Notes under the pieces: model-generated
Database searches by the model: none
The model's input: only the letters and a program-made list of their open reading frames with translations
Told to the model about the DNA's origin: nothing
Part shown: one piece after another, positions 23,074 to 34,413 of the stretch
Layout: each line of letters opens with the position of its first letter
How positions within the stretch are numbered: the first letter of the stretch is position 1
Assembly: GCF_000003815.2 (NCBI RefSeq)
Contig: NC_049979.1
Location: 15,619,240-15,683,239 of the forward strand
Source of the DNA: Branchiostoma floridae
Lineage: Eukaryota > Chordata > Leptocardii > Amphioxiformes > Branchiostomatidae
Direction: 5' to 3'
DNA length: 64,000 nt
Position numbers and translations under genes: made by a program

Positions 23074-24408
23074 ATGGGGTGTGGAGCTAGCAGTTCTTCT
23101 CCAAAAGTGCCTGACACTCTCACTCACTCCCAACAAGCAGAGGGCGGACAGAAAAACGCGGCGGGCCCAGTGGAATGTACGAAGGGTTTGGATACGAATC
23201 CCGCCCGTCAGGGAGGTGTGCCGACAGCAGCGGTGAAGCCAGTGGAGCGCATCAGTATTCTAAATACAAATACGAATCCTGACGACGAGGAAAAAGAGGC
23301 GAATATGGACCGCTCTTCGAAATGCTTGAACACGGATCCTGAATCAGAGGAAAACCAGGCGACTCGACCTCCAGGTATGGAGTCCGCGAATGATATAAAT
23401 ACGAATCCGACCTATCAGGAAAAACAAGTGACTCCCATTGTAGGACCGGAAAACGTAACACGTTTCAACATTTCTGATATGAGTTTTGACCGAGTCATCG
23501 GTGAAGGGTCCTTCGGATCGGTCTTCCTATCCCGGAATAAGTTGTCTGGAACTTACCATGCTTTGAAGAGGTTGAATATAGGACAGGTAATACGTCTGCA
23601 ACAGGTAGATCACGTCAACAGCGAGCGAATGGTTTGGGCAAGTCTTCGCCACCCATTCATATGTCGGCTTTTTGGTACTTCTCGCGATGACAGATATCTG
23701 TACCTACTCCTGGAGCTTGCACATGGGGGAGAGCTGTTCTCAATGCTGAGGAGAGAGAGGAAGTTGTCCAACGAAAGGGCGAAGTTTTACGCCGCCGAAA
23801 TAGCTCTTGCGCTTGACTATCTTCACAGAAATGACATAATATACAGAGGTTTGAAGCCGGAAGACATCCTGATATCCAAAGAAGGCCACGTGAAGTTAAC
23901 CGACTTTGGGTTTGCCAAAGTTGTGTCCACTCCGACTCGGACGTACACGCTTTGCGGCACCCCGGAATATTTGGCTCCCGAAATATTGCTCGGTAAAGGT
24001 CACGGCAAACCGGTGGATTGGTGGACGTTTGGAGTACTTGTGTACGAAATGCTGGCGGGGCAGCCGCCATTTTGTGACGAGGACCATATGGGTATCTACC
24101 AGAAGATTTTGACTGGAATGGTGTACTTTCCCCGGTATTTCCCGTCTGATGCAACGCATTTAATCAAGGGACTGCTCCGTGCAGACCTGAAGAAGAGGAT
24201 GTCCTCTTCTGACATTTTCCCTCACCCGTGGTTCAGGGACATTGACTGGGATAGCCTCCTGGCTCAGACAGTTCCACCTCCATATGTGCCTACAATAGCT
24301 CATGATGGCGACGTCAGTTGTTTTGACACATATCCTGAATATTCCCATGACTCCTCAGTTTCTGACATCGAGCAAAGCGTTGCAGAAGCCGCTTTTGTTG
24401 GTTTCTGA
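23074..24408 (+). CDS. Intronless PKA-catalytic-like protein with altered catalytic loop (predicted pseudokinase)
   Basis: A single uninterrupted 444-codon ORF begins at the ATG at 23074 (context GAAAATGG); only a non-AUG codon would extend it. MGCGASSSS fits N-myristoylation at Gly2 plus palmitoylation at Cys3, which predicts membrane attachment. Residues about 36-130 hold four imperfect repeats around NTNP/NTDP. An AGC kinase domain of PKA type follows: glycine loop GEGSFGSV (143-150), Lys165, helix-C Glu184, TDFG (276-279), activation loop RTYTLCGTPEYLAPE (289-303) with the PKA Thr197 equivalent at 292, and a C-tail ending FVGF like the PKA FxxF. The catalytic loop reads YRGLKPED instead of YRDLKPEN: Asp166 is replaced by Gly259 and Asn171 by Asp264. 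Phosphotransfer is therefore probably lost or severely reduced, while ATP binding may persist. The lack of introns suggests a retrocopy. Confidence 0.9.
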   Translation: MGCGASSSSPKVPDTLTHSQQAEGGQKNAAGPVECTKGLDTNPARQGGVPTAAVKPVERISILNTNTNPDDEEKEANMDRSSKCLNTDPESEENQATRPPGMESANDINTNPTYQEKQVTPIVGPENVTRFNISDMSFDRVIGEGSFGSVFLSRNKLSGTYHALKRLNIGQVIRLQQVDHVNSERMVWASLRHPFICRLFGTSRDDRYLYLLLELAHGGELFSMLRRERKLSNERAKFYAAEIALALDYLHRNDIIYRGLKPEDILISKEGHVKLTDFGFAKVVSTPTRTYTLCGTPEYLAPEILLGKGHGKPVDWWTFGVLVYEMLAGQPPFCDEDHMGIYQKILTGMVYFPRYFPSDATHLIKGLLRADLKKRMSSSDIFPHPWFRDIDWDSLLAQTVPPPYVPTIAHDGDVSCFDTYPEYSHDSSVSDIEQSVAEAAFVGF

Positions 24409-25595
24409 ATGTATGTTGACTAATTGTACTTCGTTCACGCAATAGGAGCATCCCTTCGTGCAGTTTTACCGACTATACCCTACAGTCCCCAATCTAATGG
24501 GTCAATGAGTTTCTGTGATTTAAACATAGTATCAACGACTAGTGACTATTTCTACTTCCACCCTGTATGGCTAGCTGCTCTAAATAAAAACAGAATAGAA
24601 CTAAACAGGACCGAATGTGTTTTATACTGCTTTCAGGCTGTAAGGTGCAAGTTTAAACATTCATGTTTGATCAGAGAGCAGGTGTACATGTGTGAGTCTA
24701 TACCAAAGAATTGCCTAAGCAATGAGCATAGTATTGAAATCTGTTTGTTTACTCATCATCTCCTCATGACACGTGAACACCATCTGCACTGTACACTGAA
24801 AAGTATCATTTAGAGTCATTCCTCTTTTACCTTTTGATAGATGCTAGGATATTTCTCCTCTCTTATTGTGGTATCATTTGTGGTAATATGCTAAACAAGA
24901 AGACAAAGAGAATGCACCGCTGTAATATCAGTATCATTTTGTCAGTGACTTCATTTGTTTTTAGCACAGTTGTATCATTATTTTATATTCTTACTATACC
25001 ACTTGAGCGAGCGGTGATAAAGATGAAAAGGAATTAAAAGAGTGCAAATTTCAATTAGTGGAAAAAATAGTAGACTTATGTGCAATCAATACCATAAGAT
25101 ATGTAAATATTCAAATAAAAAATAAAAATGAAAATGTAAATATAGACAAGAAATTACACTATACACAATGTATGCACAAATATGTAACGTTAACTCTATT
25201 GAGTGATAGAAGAACCTATAAAATATGATGTAACGTTACATAAGACTATGTAGTGAATGCCAAAATGACGTGAAAGCAACATGTTGTTGGAATAAACCCA
25301 TTGATTTATGAACGACTTGATGAGCACTATGTTGTCATGTGTTTCCGGTGGCCAAATTGTAGAAGATTCCTTCCTCCTAATGCGACAATGTGACAGGAAA
25401 GAAATAGCGGAATAGTAAAGTCAATTTATAGCTGCTTGAATTGAAACTTAACAAAATTCAATAGTTTGTGTGAAAATTTTGCAAACGTATCAGAGTGCCG
25501 GGGTTAGGTAGTTATCAGTGAGCGACTTTCACAATCTTTATGGCTTCATGCCATTTGAATGGGATTCAATATGATCTTTGGCAATATAAATAAAC
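24409..25595 (+). repeat. 3' flank of the kinase gene; segmental duplication, copy B from about 24538
   Basis: The stop at 24406-24408 is followed by a short block (about 24415-24525) that reappears near 30005-30100, then by about 1.05 kb paralogous to 21385-22435. AATAAA at 25291-25296 occupies the place of the AATAAA at 22132 in copy A, so the kinase seems to use a poly(A) region duplicated from the ankyrin gene flank, or the reverse. Confidence 0.75.
25291..25296 (+). terminator. Probable poly(A) signal of the kinase gene
   Basis: AATAAA lies about 880 bases after the kinase stop codon, at the position corresponding to the AATAAA at 22132-22137 in the duplicated ankyrin-gene flank. Both are followed by the shared GAACGACTTGATGAGCAC block. 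The conservation of the signal in both copies supports its use. Confidence 0.5.
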
Positions 25596-26754
25596 ACTCG
25601 TTCTCATTGAAATGTCGAAAATAGCATTTTTTTGGTCGAAAAATAAATCGGCTTTATTTTCAGTGAAAACTACGTGGTTGTTTAGGAAAATTCCTCTTCT
25701 AACCATAGCTAAAAAATGGCAACTTATTATTTTCGGTCCCATTGGTAATGCATTACAGGGCAGGTAACAAACGTTACCGGTAACGTTTGTTACAACAGTA
25801 GACTTTACCCTGTCTTCTTCGAAAGGACTCACCTTACTGACTACATTATTTAGGTATAAGTGGACGTCCCTAGGAACATTTAAAAAGTGGGCAGCTTTTT
25901 TACACCAGGTCAAATAGAAAGCTTAGACAGCATCGAACAATGGTAACGTTTGTTACAGTCATTTCTGTACAACATTTTGTTAAGCAAGGTGGGATACAAA
26001 TGACAGTCAACAACCCTTTCTTGTTTCTTAATTTAGAAAGCCATAAAAACTGTACAGCGTCACAAAAACGGCAATTTCTAGTCTTATACATGGATAATAT
26101 AACCGTGGTAACCATCGTACTCATGGTGGTAACGTTTGTTACCGAATCTGGCGACAGGCATAAACCACCTCACACAGCCTCCAAGATCAGTGACAGTAGC
26201 GATCTGACGTGATCGGTCAGAGGGTCTGGTCCGATGGTTTCACCTGCCGAACAATCATTCTGGAAACTGAATTGTTACATTTTTGGCTACTATTTGAATT
26301 CTTCGTTTCTTCTCAGGCGACAGCCATTTTTTAGGGGTTAAAATCCCACCCGTGGCTATAATAATCTTCTAAGCCATTAACCAATACGAATGTTGTTGTG
26401 CATCTTGTGTAAAACATTGCAGGGGTTGTGGAAAAATAAAGGAACCAGTGATGTTGTCTATAATTTGCTCCATATCAAAGCGTAAATTCAGGCGACATCA
26501 TTTCGACATTTAAATGAGAACAAGCCAAAGCGTCCTCATCCCTGTTGCTACTCCTGACCTACAATCCGTTCTGATAACCATGTAAATGAACGCAGCTCGC
26601 CCTTTACAAATGGTGAGCTGTTACTTGTGAAACTAGTAAACAGGTTTTTTTTTTTTTTTGTAAACAGAGTACGCAGTTCAGCTCTTTTGTTGCAATGTTC
26701 TTGCCTTCGTGGATCATACATTCGTTAGATTGATGTTTCATTCTAGAAAACAAT
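25596..26754. other. Intergenic region with a repeated palindrome-forming motif
   Basis: No coding exon is recognised. The 15-mer GGTAACGTTTGTTAC occurs at 25779-25793, 25942-25956 and 26128-26142, and in reverse orientation abutting the first copy. A poly-T run lies at about 26646-26659. The right end should contain the 3' UTR of the minus-strand sepiapterin reductase gene. Confidence 0.5.
25764..25793. repeat. Perfect 30-bp palindrome
   Basis: GTAACAAACGTTACC (25764-25778) is immediately followed by its exact reverse complement GGTAACGTTTGTTAC (25779-25793) with no spacer. Single copies of the right half recur at 25942 and 26128. This could be a cruciform-forming sequence, the fused ends of a small element, or a dimeric protein-binding site. 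Confidence 0.85.
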
Positions 26755-29586
26755 TCAGTACTTGAAGTTGAAGATGTCGAGAAAGTCTCCGGACTGGAAA
26801 GTGTCCTTCTCCAGCAGGTTGAGCAGGTGCTCCGCGGAGTCGGCAGGGCTCAGGATCATTCCGGAAGACTCCATGGAGGTTAATCTGTAGATTGGCGGGA
26901 GGAAAGTGTGATTACTCGTTGACCAGGCATTTATACCATGCAATATATTACAAGTCATGTGTGATTAGTCAGAAATCTAGCCTTGCTAAGCTTTAGTCCG
27001 CTCATATACACTTAACCAACCTGACAAGAAGTGAAATTTGTGTCTGGGACGGGATCTCAGTCTATGGTATACTGCTATCCAGAACAAGAAGTATTGTGTT
27101 TTCAGATGCAATATATTGGAAACCAAATACATTGGAGCTGATAAAACGAAAAGGGTCTAATGGAACTATAGTTTTTTTGTTATCTAAAAAAGATAATCGT
27201 TGTATGGTTTTAAATGCTAATGAGATGACGCTGCAATAAGAAAGCAAACTATCGTCAAACGCCGTCGTTCTTGTTGTGCTGGACTGAATTTGCTATAGAG
27301 GCAAAATTAGCCACACAATCAAAGTCAGCCGCCACATAATGACTATACGCACAGGTCCTCCACTCCTTTGTTCCCACACGACCTGACTGTGTGCAACATG
27401 TCGGTGTCCAGCGGGCCGGGAGAGTAGCTTAGCACGCGCACATCCGGGTCCTCTTCTGCCATCACCTGTTGAACGAGAAACAAACGAGAACACGAAAGGT
27501 CGTAAAAGGTCAGGCTCGGCGAAGAAATTAAGTTGATACCACCGTAGGTCAGGTTTATCCCCTGACAAACTTCAGTTTTGTGTTTTGGTTTGTTACACCC
27601 GTCGGCATGTAGGACAAGCAACTACAATAATGGCAAATCAAACGTCTACCTACATGTAATTCCCCATAGAAAATTTTTGCTAGGAGAAATTTTATCGTAC
27701 CAACAACCTACTAGTTCATGATACTCGGGGCAACTGTTACAGAAATGCCCTAACCTTGAAGAACATGTTCCTGGCCGCCTTACCGCTGCAGTACAGCGAG
27801 TGGTTCACCAGGGGGTTGATGGCTGAATCAGAAGTGATGTTAACGACCGTCCGTCTGACAGTGGTGCTAGGGAATATCTGACACGGGAACACGTAGTCTG
27901 AATATTTGTAAAGAAATTTTCAAACCAGCATTTATGAATCCCATGCAATATATGCTCTTCATCCCAATCATCTCATCAATTGTATTACTTAGATAGACCG
28001 ATCCTGACTGCAGTTCGACCAGTAAGATGGTGACGGTATGTTTGCATTCTTATTCTTTCGTTTTGCATGTAACGGAGGTTGTCGGGGGACATTGGGTCGG
28101 TCTATTCAGTTGGTCATGGTCGTTAAGGGTACATCCGCTAACCGTATGGGCACCTGTATCTGACTCTAACATTAGCCGTGACGAGGACAGATGACCCTGT
28201 CCTTGGTGCTGAAATACTTTCGGGTGCTTGTAACGACGCGCTGTGTTTACAGCTCGCGATCTTGTGATCAAGAATCACAGGTGACTAACCGCAACGACAC
28301 TACTAAGAATTACTGAGAATTACTGAGAATTTCTACATCCGATGGTTTGATAGATTGTTCTCTGGTTAACGTTAAGTGTCTACCGCCGGTTGATAGCGTA
28401 GCACACATTTCTGTTTTTCTAGATGTAATATTTTGCAGAGCTAAGAAGTTTACACCAAACAAATCTAACGCTTTTAAAATGGACAATACAATGCTTCTAC
28501 TTCCCACAATCCCCAACAAACCTTCATGAACTTGGAAGTCAGGGTGATGACTGACGTCAGATTGGCGGCATAGTATTTAGTCAGAATCTGCGGGTCCGAA
28601 TGTTCCGACGCCTTCTTGGTACCGTCCCCCAAGGTTGCTGCGTTGTGGATCATCAAGGCGTTCTTAAAAGTGCCTAGGCGACAGCGGCGGTGGGGTTACT
28701 GAATTGTGTTCACAATTAGGATGATATGTCTGAGAAAGATGTCAAAAAAGAAGCAATGAGAAAATATGATGGTAAAATTAATCTGGTGTTTAAACCAACG
28801 ACTGACTCTCATCCTGATCGAAATTTGAAATGAGTGCAAAATTTACACGTGCAAAATGCATCCCTAGTGCTGCCATGCCGTAACTCCCGTGTGTAGTTGA
28901 AGGGATCGTGCAGTAAAGTGTCTAAGCCGAAAGACCACCAGATCTGCTTGCAGCTAAAGAACACGAGATCTTCTGCGCCCCCCCCCCACCCCCCCCTTAT
29001 CCATGGTATTTTTTTCAAAAACTTCTGACCCACAATCTCCTGGCATGATAAGCCGTCCATACATCGTTAGCAAATCATCACTGCAGTATAGTACCATAGC
29101 ATACCAATCAGGATGGAACCGGCAAGTTCCATACACCGCTATCCTGGGCCCGAAGCCAGATCTTCCTTCTTGCTGAGCGGGTTGCCACATCGAACAGCTG
29201 TCCCAATACCGGGCCTGATAGTACACGGTGGATAGTTGGGGGATCCATAAAAACCTACTCTGAACAAAAATTAATGACGGGGCCCCATGTACTTATAGTA
29301 AGGCGTCACCTTGCTGTGCGTCTGCAAATATATCACAGAAGTGAGCGGCGTGGGCGGCGGAGTCCTCCAGATCCCCCGTCACCAGCTTCACCTCCAGTTG
29401 ATTCGGGCTCTTCTCTTCCACCTGCCGTTTGGTTTCTTGTAGACCCTGAAGGGAGCGACCTGTCAGTACCAGGCGGGAGCCCTGCCCCAGTCGCCCCGCC
29501 AGCAGCACGGCGATGCTCCGGCCCAGCCCCCGACTCCCTCCTGTAACAGCACAGAACGTAGCTGGTCCGAACACAGCTGACGCCAT
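26755..29586 (-). CDS. SPR: Sepiapterin reductase, complete, 5 exons
   Basis: This cytosolic short-chain dehydrogenase performs the final NADPH-dependent reductions of 6-pyruvoyl-tetrahydropterin to tetrahydrobiopterin, the cofactor of aromatic amino-acid hydroxylases and nitric oxide synthase. Exons are 29586-29310, 28673-28522, 27877-27755, 27465-27353 and 26884-26755, giving 264 aa (human 261). Visible motifs are the nucleotide-binding TGGSRGLG near residue 15, MIHNAATLGD (the NNAG-type segment), Ser159, and the catalytic YCSGK with Tyr172 and Lys176. VRVLSYSPGPLDTDM is almost identical in type to vertebrate SPR, and the C-terminus LLEKDTFQSGDFLDIFNFKY keeps the family ending. The donor of exon 4 (GTGCGT) is weak but is the only one that preserves frame into exon 5. 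No lesion is visible. Confidence 0.93.
28978..28998. repeat. Poly-C tract in an SPR intron
   Basis: A run of C interrupted by a single A and then followed by TT lies at about 28978-28998 within intron 1 of the sepiapterin reductase gene. It is a simple homopolymer-like tract prone to slippage. Confidence 0.7.
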
Positions 29587-30004
29587 GGTCAGAACCCCAG
29601 AGATAGGACAGCGCCGTTAAATATAGACGTCACTAGATTGTTGGTTCAGCGGCCCCACAAGAGCTGCTCCACAGGACGTATGGGGCTAGCTGTCCGGGCT
29701 GGGAATTGTAATTCAGGTCATGTGTCCGTGTACATAAGGTCCTGACCTTTGTCGCGCACTGGATAAAGGCTTGATAACTGTGTGGACATAGCCTCAAAAG
29801 CAGGCTCCATAATGAGATTGAGCAAAATTATCAGAATAAGCACGGATATCTACAAAGAAGCTTTGTCTTGGTGCTCTTTGTTGCAACTGTCTGGTCTTGT
29901 TTAGGGCCATTCCAGCGGACAGACTCATACCTCCGACATTCTTCCCCCGACAGTAACATTTTTACAGTAATTGATGATAGAGAAAACTATCTAAGGAGGC
30001 AGCA

Positions 30005-30105
30005 CATTTTGACTACTAGTAATTTGTACTTTGTTCATGTAATAGGAGCATCCCTACAGTGCCCAATTTAACAGACCAATGAGTTTCTGGATTTTGATAT
30101 AAATT
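30005..30105 (+). repeat. Third partial copy of the kinase 3'-flank sequence
   Basis: This stretch resembles about 24415-24525, just after the kinase stop codon. Shared blocks in order are TTGTACTT, GTTCA, AATAGGAGCATCCCT, CTACAGT, CCAAT and CAATGAGTTTCTG. It lies upstream of sepiapterin reductase and is not followed by the 1-kb segment shared by copies A and B. It may be a broken remnant of the same duplication or part of a dispersed repeat. Confidence 0.6.
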
Positions 30106-30427
30106 CTATTTGGTATCACAACGAGAGAATAGGTTCGATCTCAGTTACCAATTTGGATGATCTCCTACAGATTATCATCTTTTTGTCACCCCATTGATAC
30201 AGTAAAACACGTACAAGGTTCTGTCACCCTCTGGTTCATATAAGCAAAAGCAGCAAAGCAATCACCGCTCCACCTTTCTAGACACTTGGCAGATTCTGCC
30301 ACTTGGCGGATAATGTCGAATCGGATATTAGGGTCAGTATGCAGTTTGCATTAGACACTCCTGTTACCCGGTAAGTCGGCAAGCTTGCAGAGTGACACTC
30401 AATGACAGTACCCTTTTGACAGTACAC

Positions 30428-30458
<31 letters not shown>

Positions 30459-33400
30459 GCAATCAGCGACCTAGTACAAAAAGAAATGGCCAGCAAAAGT
30501 GCCAAAAAAGTCCATAGAGAGCCTGCTATGGAGGCTACATACACACACTGTCACGTTCATTGGGCCATGAATGTTTTGATCCTTATGGTCCACACATTGC
30601 GGTTCGAACCTTGGGTACTTTCAAGGGGTAGTGCACTCGTATGTTAATTATTGATGACGAATAACTATAACGTTATATACTGAAATTACATACATGTACC
30701 TGAGGGCTAGATTGCTACAATATTGCTAGAAGAATAGTAAGACTTTTTCCTTTGAGTATTTCTGGATATTGTTTTTTTTCTTGTTCCCTCTGTTGAAAAT
30801 GAGCGCAAACCGACCTAACTGCGTGATGATTCTTATCATGGTGAAGAAATGATATGCGCATGAACTTAACATGTCATATCACTTGTCTGAACTGACAACC
30901 TGGTTGTTGGCATTCGGTATGTACGCAGAAGAGTACCAATATGCATCAATGTGCCTGTTTAAACAGTCCACGTGTTCACGTATAGTTATTTTGGAATCAT
31001 AACATGCAGCAACGGATGTAACGTTGAAATATTGCCTCTCGATTTCGATTAAGATGTATGGACAGATGTTTGATCAGTGTGCAAGAGTTTTTCCCTGATC
31101 ACATACGGGGCACAACGTATTTGCCTCTGCTATGTACAGTCGGTTAACGGAAAATAACGCTCGATCTGAATCCTGTGTGTCAAAATATGTCACGTTATGC
31201 AAATAAAAAATACAAGTAGACGGCTTTTATGGTGTGTGCCCTTGGTTACAATTTAATTCATGGCAAGCGTTTACTTCGCTGTATACCGGGTTGATTATAG
31301 GTTGGACCAGTGGACCAACTGGTCAAGCCCCTGCGGGGAAGGACTCCATAGAGCCAGTGGACAGAAGCACACATATTCTTGATTGCAACGTCATGTTGTT
31401 GGCTGCAATACTTACAAATACCGCATGGAAAACAGTACCAGTAGCCAGAAACTGCTGGAGAGTGTGCACTGGTGGTACACCGAATCGCACCTCCTTCATA
31501 CCAGTGATCGCGTCACGGTGACGCAGTGGTAGGAAAAAACAAAATGATTTACACATTAACCAGTAATTTTATCTGCTAATCTCGATATTATTTTTAAATC
31601 CAATCTACTGACGTCCTGGTAGGCACGAGCCGTCGAACACCCCTGATATAGACAACAACAGCGATCGCTCGTATACGAGTAGTATCAAAGATATGCACCC
31701 GATTCAGCTTGTAGGCTGTGATAATCTAAACACTGGCGGTACAGTGCCACTACGGAGACTAGAAAATAAAGCTATCATTAGCGGATTGCAATTAAATCCT
31801 ATCCGCAAGACGACCCCACCCATGGGCAACGTGAGGGACCACTACTGCCACTACTTCAAGCAACAACATAAATGCACGTGTCCAGTGTAAGTGCAAGCGT
31901 TTCTGTATTATCATGATGTATCCAATATTCACTAAGTTACTCCAAAATCCACCTGAACATTGCATAAAAGTGTTTTTAATCTATTTTCCATAAGGCAATA
32001 AAACGACAGTTTGCACACAATGCATGGTGTTTTTCATCATAAATGATAAAAATGTAAAAATCAAAACGATCCCACAGTTAGAAAAACAGCACTGAGTGTT
32101 TTTGAATGGGTTAAGTCTGCCATCTCTAATTGCCTTGAACTTGAACTTTTTTACTTATTGATAATAACACGAGTAACCAAAATCCAATCCACATGACCAG
32201 AAAACGAATAAAACTTGTGAATCAGCATTCTCATGTAGAGGGAGATTCCTCTTGTGAAGCGTCATTTTTTCCAGTTTCTTCCTGAAGGTTCGCTACACTA
32301 CATCCCCGCTGCCTCGTAAAATTGCCCAGCGATGACTTAGAATGTAAATGTCTGAAAATGTATCCACAGGCTCCTGCGCCAGGTAATATGCCAGAACGCC
32401 ATCGTCTGTTTCTACGTCACCCAGTCACCCACGCATGGTTGCCTTCAATGGGGCGGTTTGTCAATCATTTGATAATTATTTTATGACGGTTAAGGTTACC
32501 CACACTCACGGAAAATTCCACGGATGGCAGATTTGGGCGAGGGCCAAGACGGGGTCAAGCAAGCTAACGCTGGTCACGTGGTCCGTGTCAAACAGAGACT
32601 ACGCCAACATACACTGTACAACGGACGGGCGGTATCGCTCAGCTAGGTGGAGCTTGATGAATAGATCGGTTCGGGCGTAACCAAAACACACTGAGGGCCA
32701 CTCGAACCCCACATGCCAGTCAGTCGTACCAGCGTTGCTACAATATGGTAGACATTGCGGGGAGGATTCAGCGAACCAGGACACTGCTATCACGTCAGTA
32801 GAGATTGCAGGTAAAGGCAGTACAGGTAAGGGGACATCATTGGGGCAAACCGCCTGCTCGTGGACACACGCGTGACTGTGGTGGTTTTATCTAAGCCATG
32901 CCTACAACGATTATAACAGTGTAGACTGAGGGTTGCCTGTGAGTGCTGCCATATTTAAATTTGTGATACGTGCATGGATATGTGCGTCGTCTCGGTGCGT
33001 GGTGGGCGGAGGATATGTTAGGCTTGCTGCCCGCATGAATGGCGGCCAGGCTGCGTGACTGCCCGACCCCGTGCCACAGTGAGTGGGCCGATAGCGGCCT
33101 TGGCCCCTTATTAGGCTTAGGTCACATTTCAAAACCGGGGCCCGGCCGGGATGTTTAAAGAAATGAAAAATTAAAATGTATACCTAGAAATATACGCATG
33201 TAATTCCCAAGAATCTTATGTTGACATTTCGTGTATTTTGATGTCCTTTATATCATTCTTTTCCCTCCCGAAAGCTACCCGGTCGGGCCCCGGGATGGCA
33301 ATTGTGACCTAGGCCTTAGATAAACCGGGTGACGGAGGATCCTTGAGAATGTAAACCGGCGCTCCGTAAACCACTCCTTACACCTCTCAAGGCGCTATAT

Positions 33401-34413
33401 CAACTTGTAAAGCACCATCTTCCAGCACGTCAGGTACACACTTACTGACAGCCCGTACATTAGGCGGAGCTGGCAGTCACGGAGAGTAGGATTTCAGAAA
33501 TCGATGTGATCATGACGGCTACTTCGGCATCACTTGTTACTGCTTGTCATTTGTCTTCCGGTGAACTGGCATATTAAATCCTAATTCAGGGACGTAATTT
33601 ACTTACCACTATCAATCTATCGGGTCTTCTTTCCACACATGAAAGAAGAGCATGAAATGGTGCTTGTTTTAACATCATGTCATGATTCCATGATTTCTGA
33701 AATGTCCTTAATAACAGCCCCAAACAAGACTTTGCAAAAACGTCTACGGAATCGTGTAGTTTAAGGAAAAATATTTACATACGTCAGCGACTCCGAGCAA
33801 AACATTGTGTGTTCTGGATTTGCAGCTGATTAGCAGGTTTGCCTTTTAATAGTACGCTACAGCGTAGGACATGTACATATGCCGTGAAACAATATGATGT
33901 AACAGTATGCCTCGGGAGAAACGGCCTCCCAACCCCCAATGTACATGTACTTGAAAAATATCGACTTCCCAAGATGTACAGGTGGAAGTACTTGCGTATT
34001 GAATGCAGAATGCGCTCCGAGTCTTCTGCCGACCATAGGGGGAGGACAGACCCACTATTGAGTCATCACGCCGAAGACTGACGTGTATTCATCATCTTGT
34101 ATCACCTGTCGATGACCTAACCAACTTGTCTGTCCATCACTCTCTCAATATGTGTCATGAGTCACTTCAGGACGTGGGGAACACAAAGACCGTTTTGCCC
34201 AGGGTGATATCGTAAGTGGGCATGCACCACAATGGGCGTGTGGGTAGGAAATAACCCCCTTTGTAATCGACGACAGGTTGGATTGTTGTGAGTTTGTAAC
34301 CACGGGATTTGTTCTGCCGCCCTTAGACAAACCGTGAAGATTAGGGTGTCATGGCAGCCCACGAGTACCTTACTACGCCGGTGTTTACAGATTTCTTTTG
34401 AGACTGAACAGAG
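30106..34413. other. Gene-poor stretch, no recognised gene
   Basis: Apart from the CA microsatellite near 30420, several short ORFs occur on both strands (for example 31234-31521 plus, 32435-32680 plus and 31323-31556 minus), but none shows a family motif, neighbouring exons or credible splice sites. Composition varies between AT-rich and CpG-containing patches, as expected for ordinary intergenic DNA. One TAACGTTA octamer lies at 30668. I see nothing else to report. Confidence 0.4.
30420..30458. repeat. (CA)n microsatellite
   Basis: Alternating CA dinucleotides with one CG interruption run for about 39 bases in a non-coding region. Confidence 0.9.

Noticed and set aside
30590-30620. GGTTCGAACC resembling a tRNA T-loop, and a similar GGTTCGAA on the minus strand near 58393
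   Set aside because: No A box, anticodon arm or acceptor stem could be drawn around either site.
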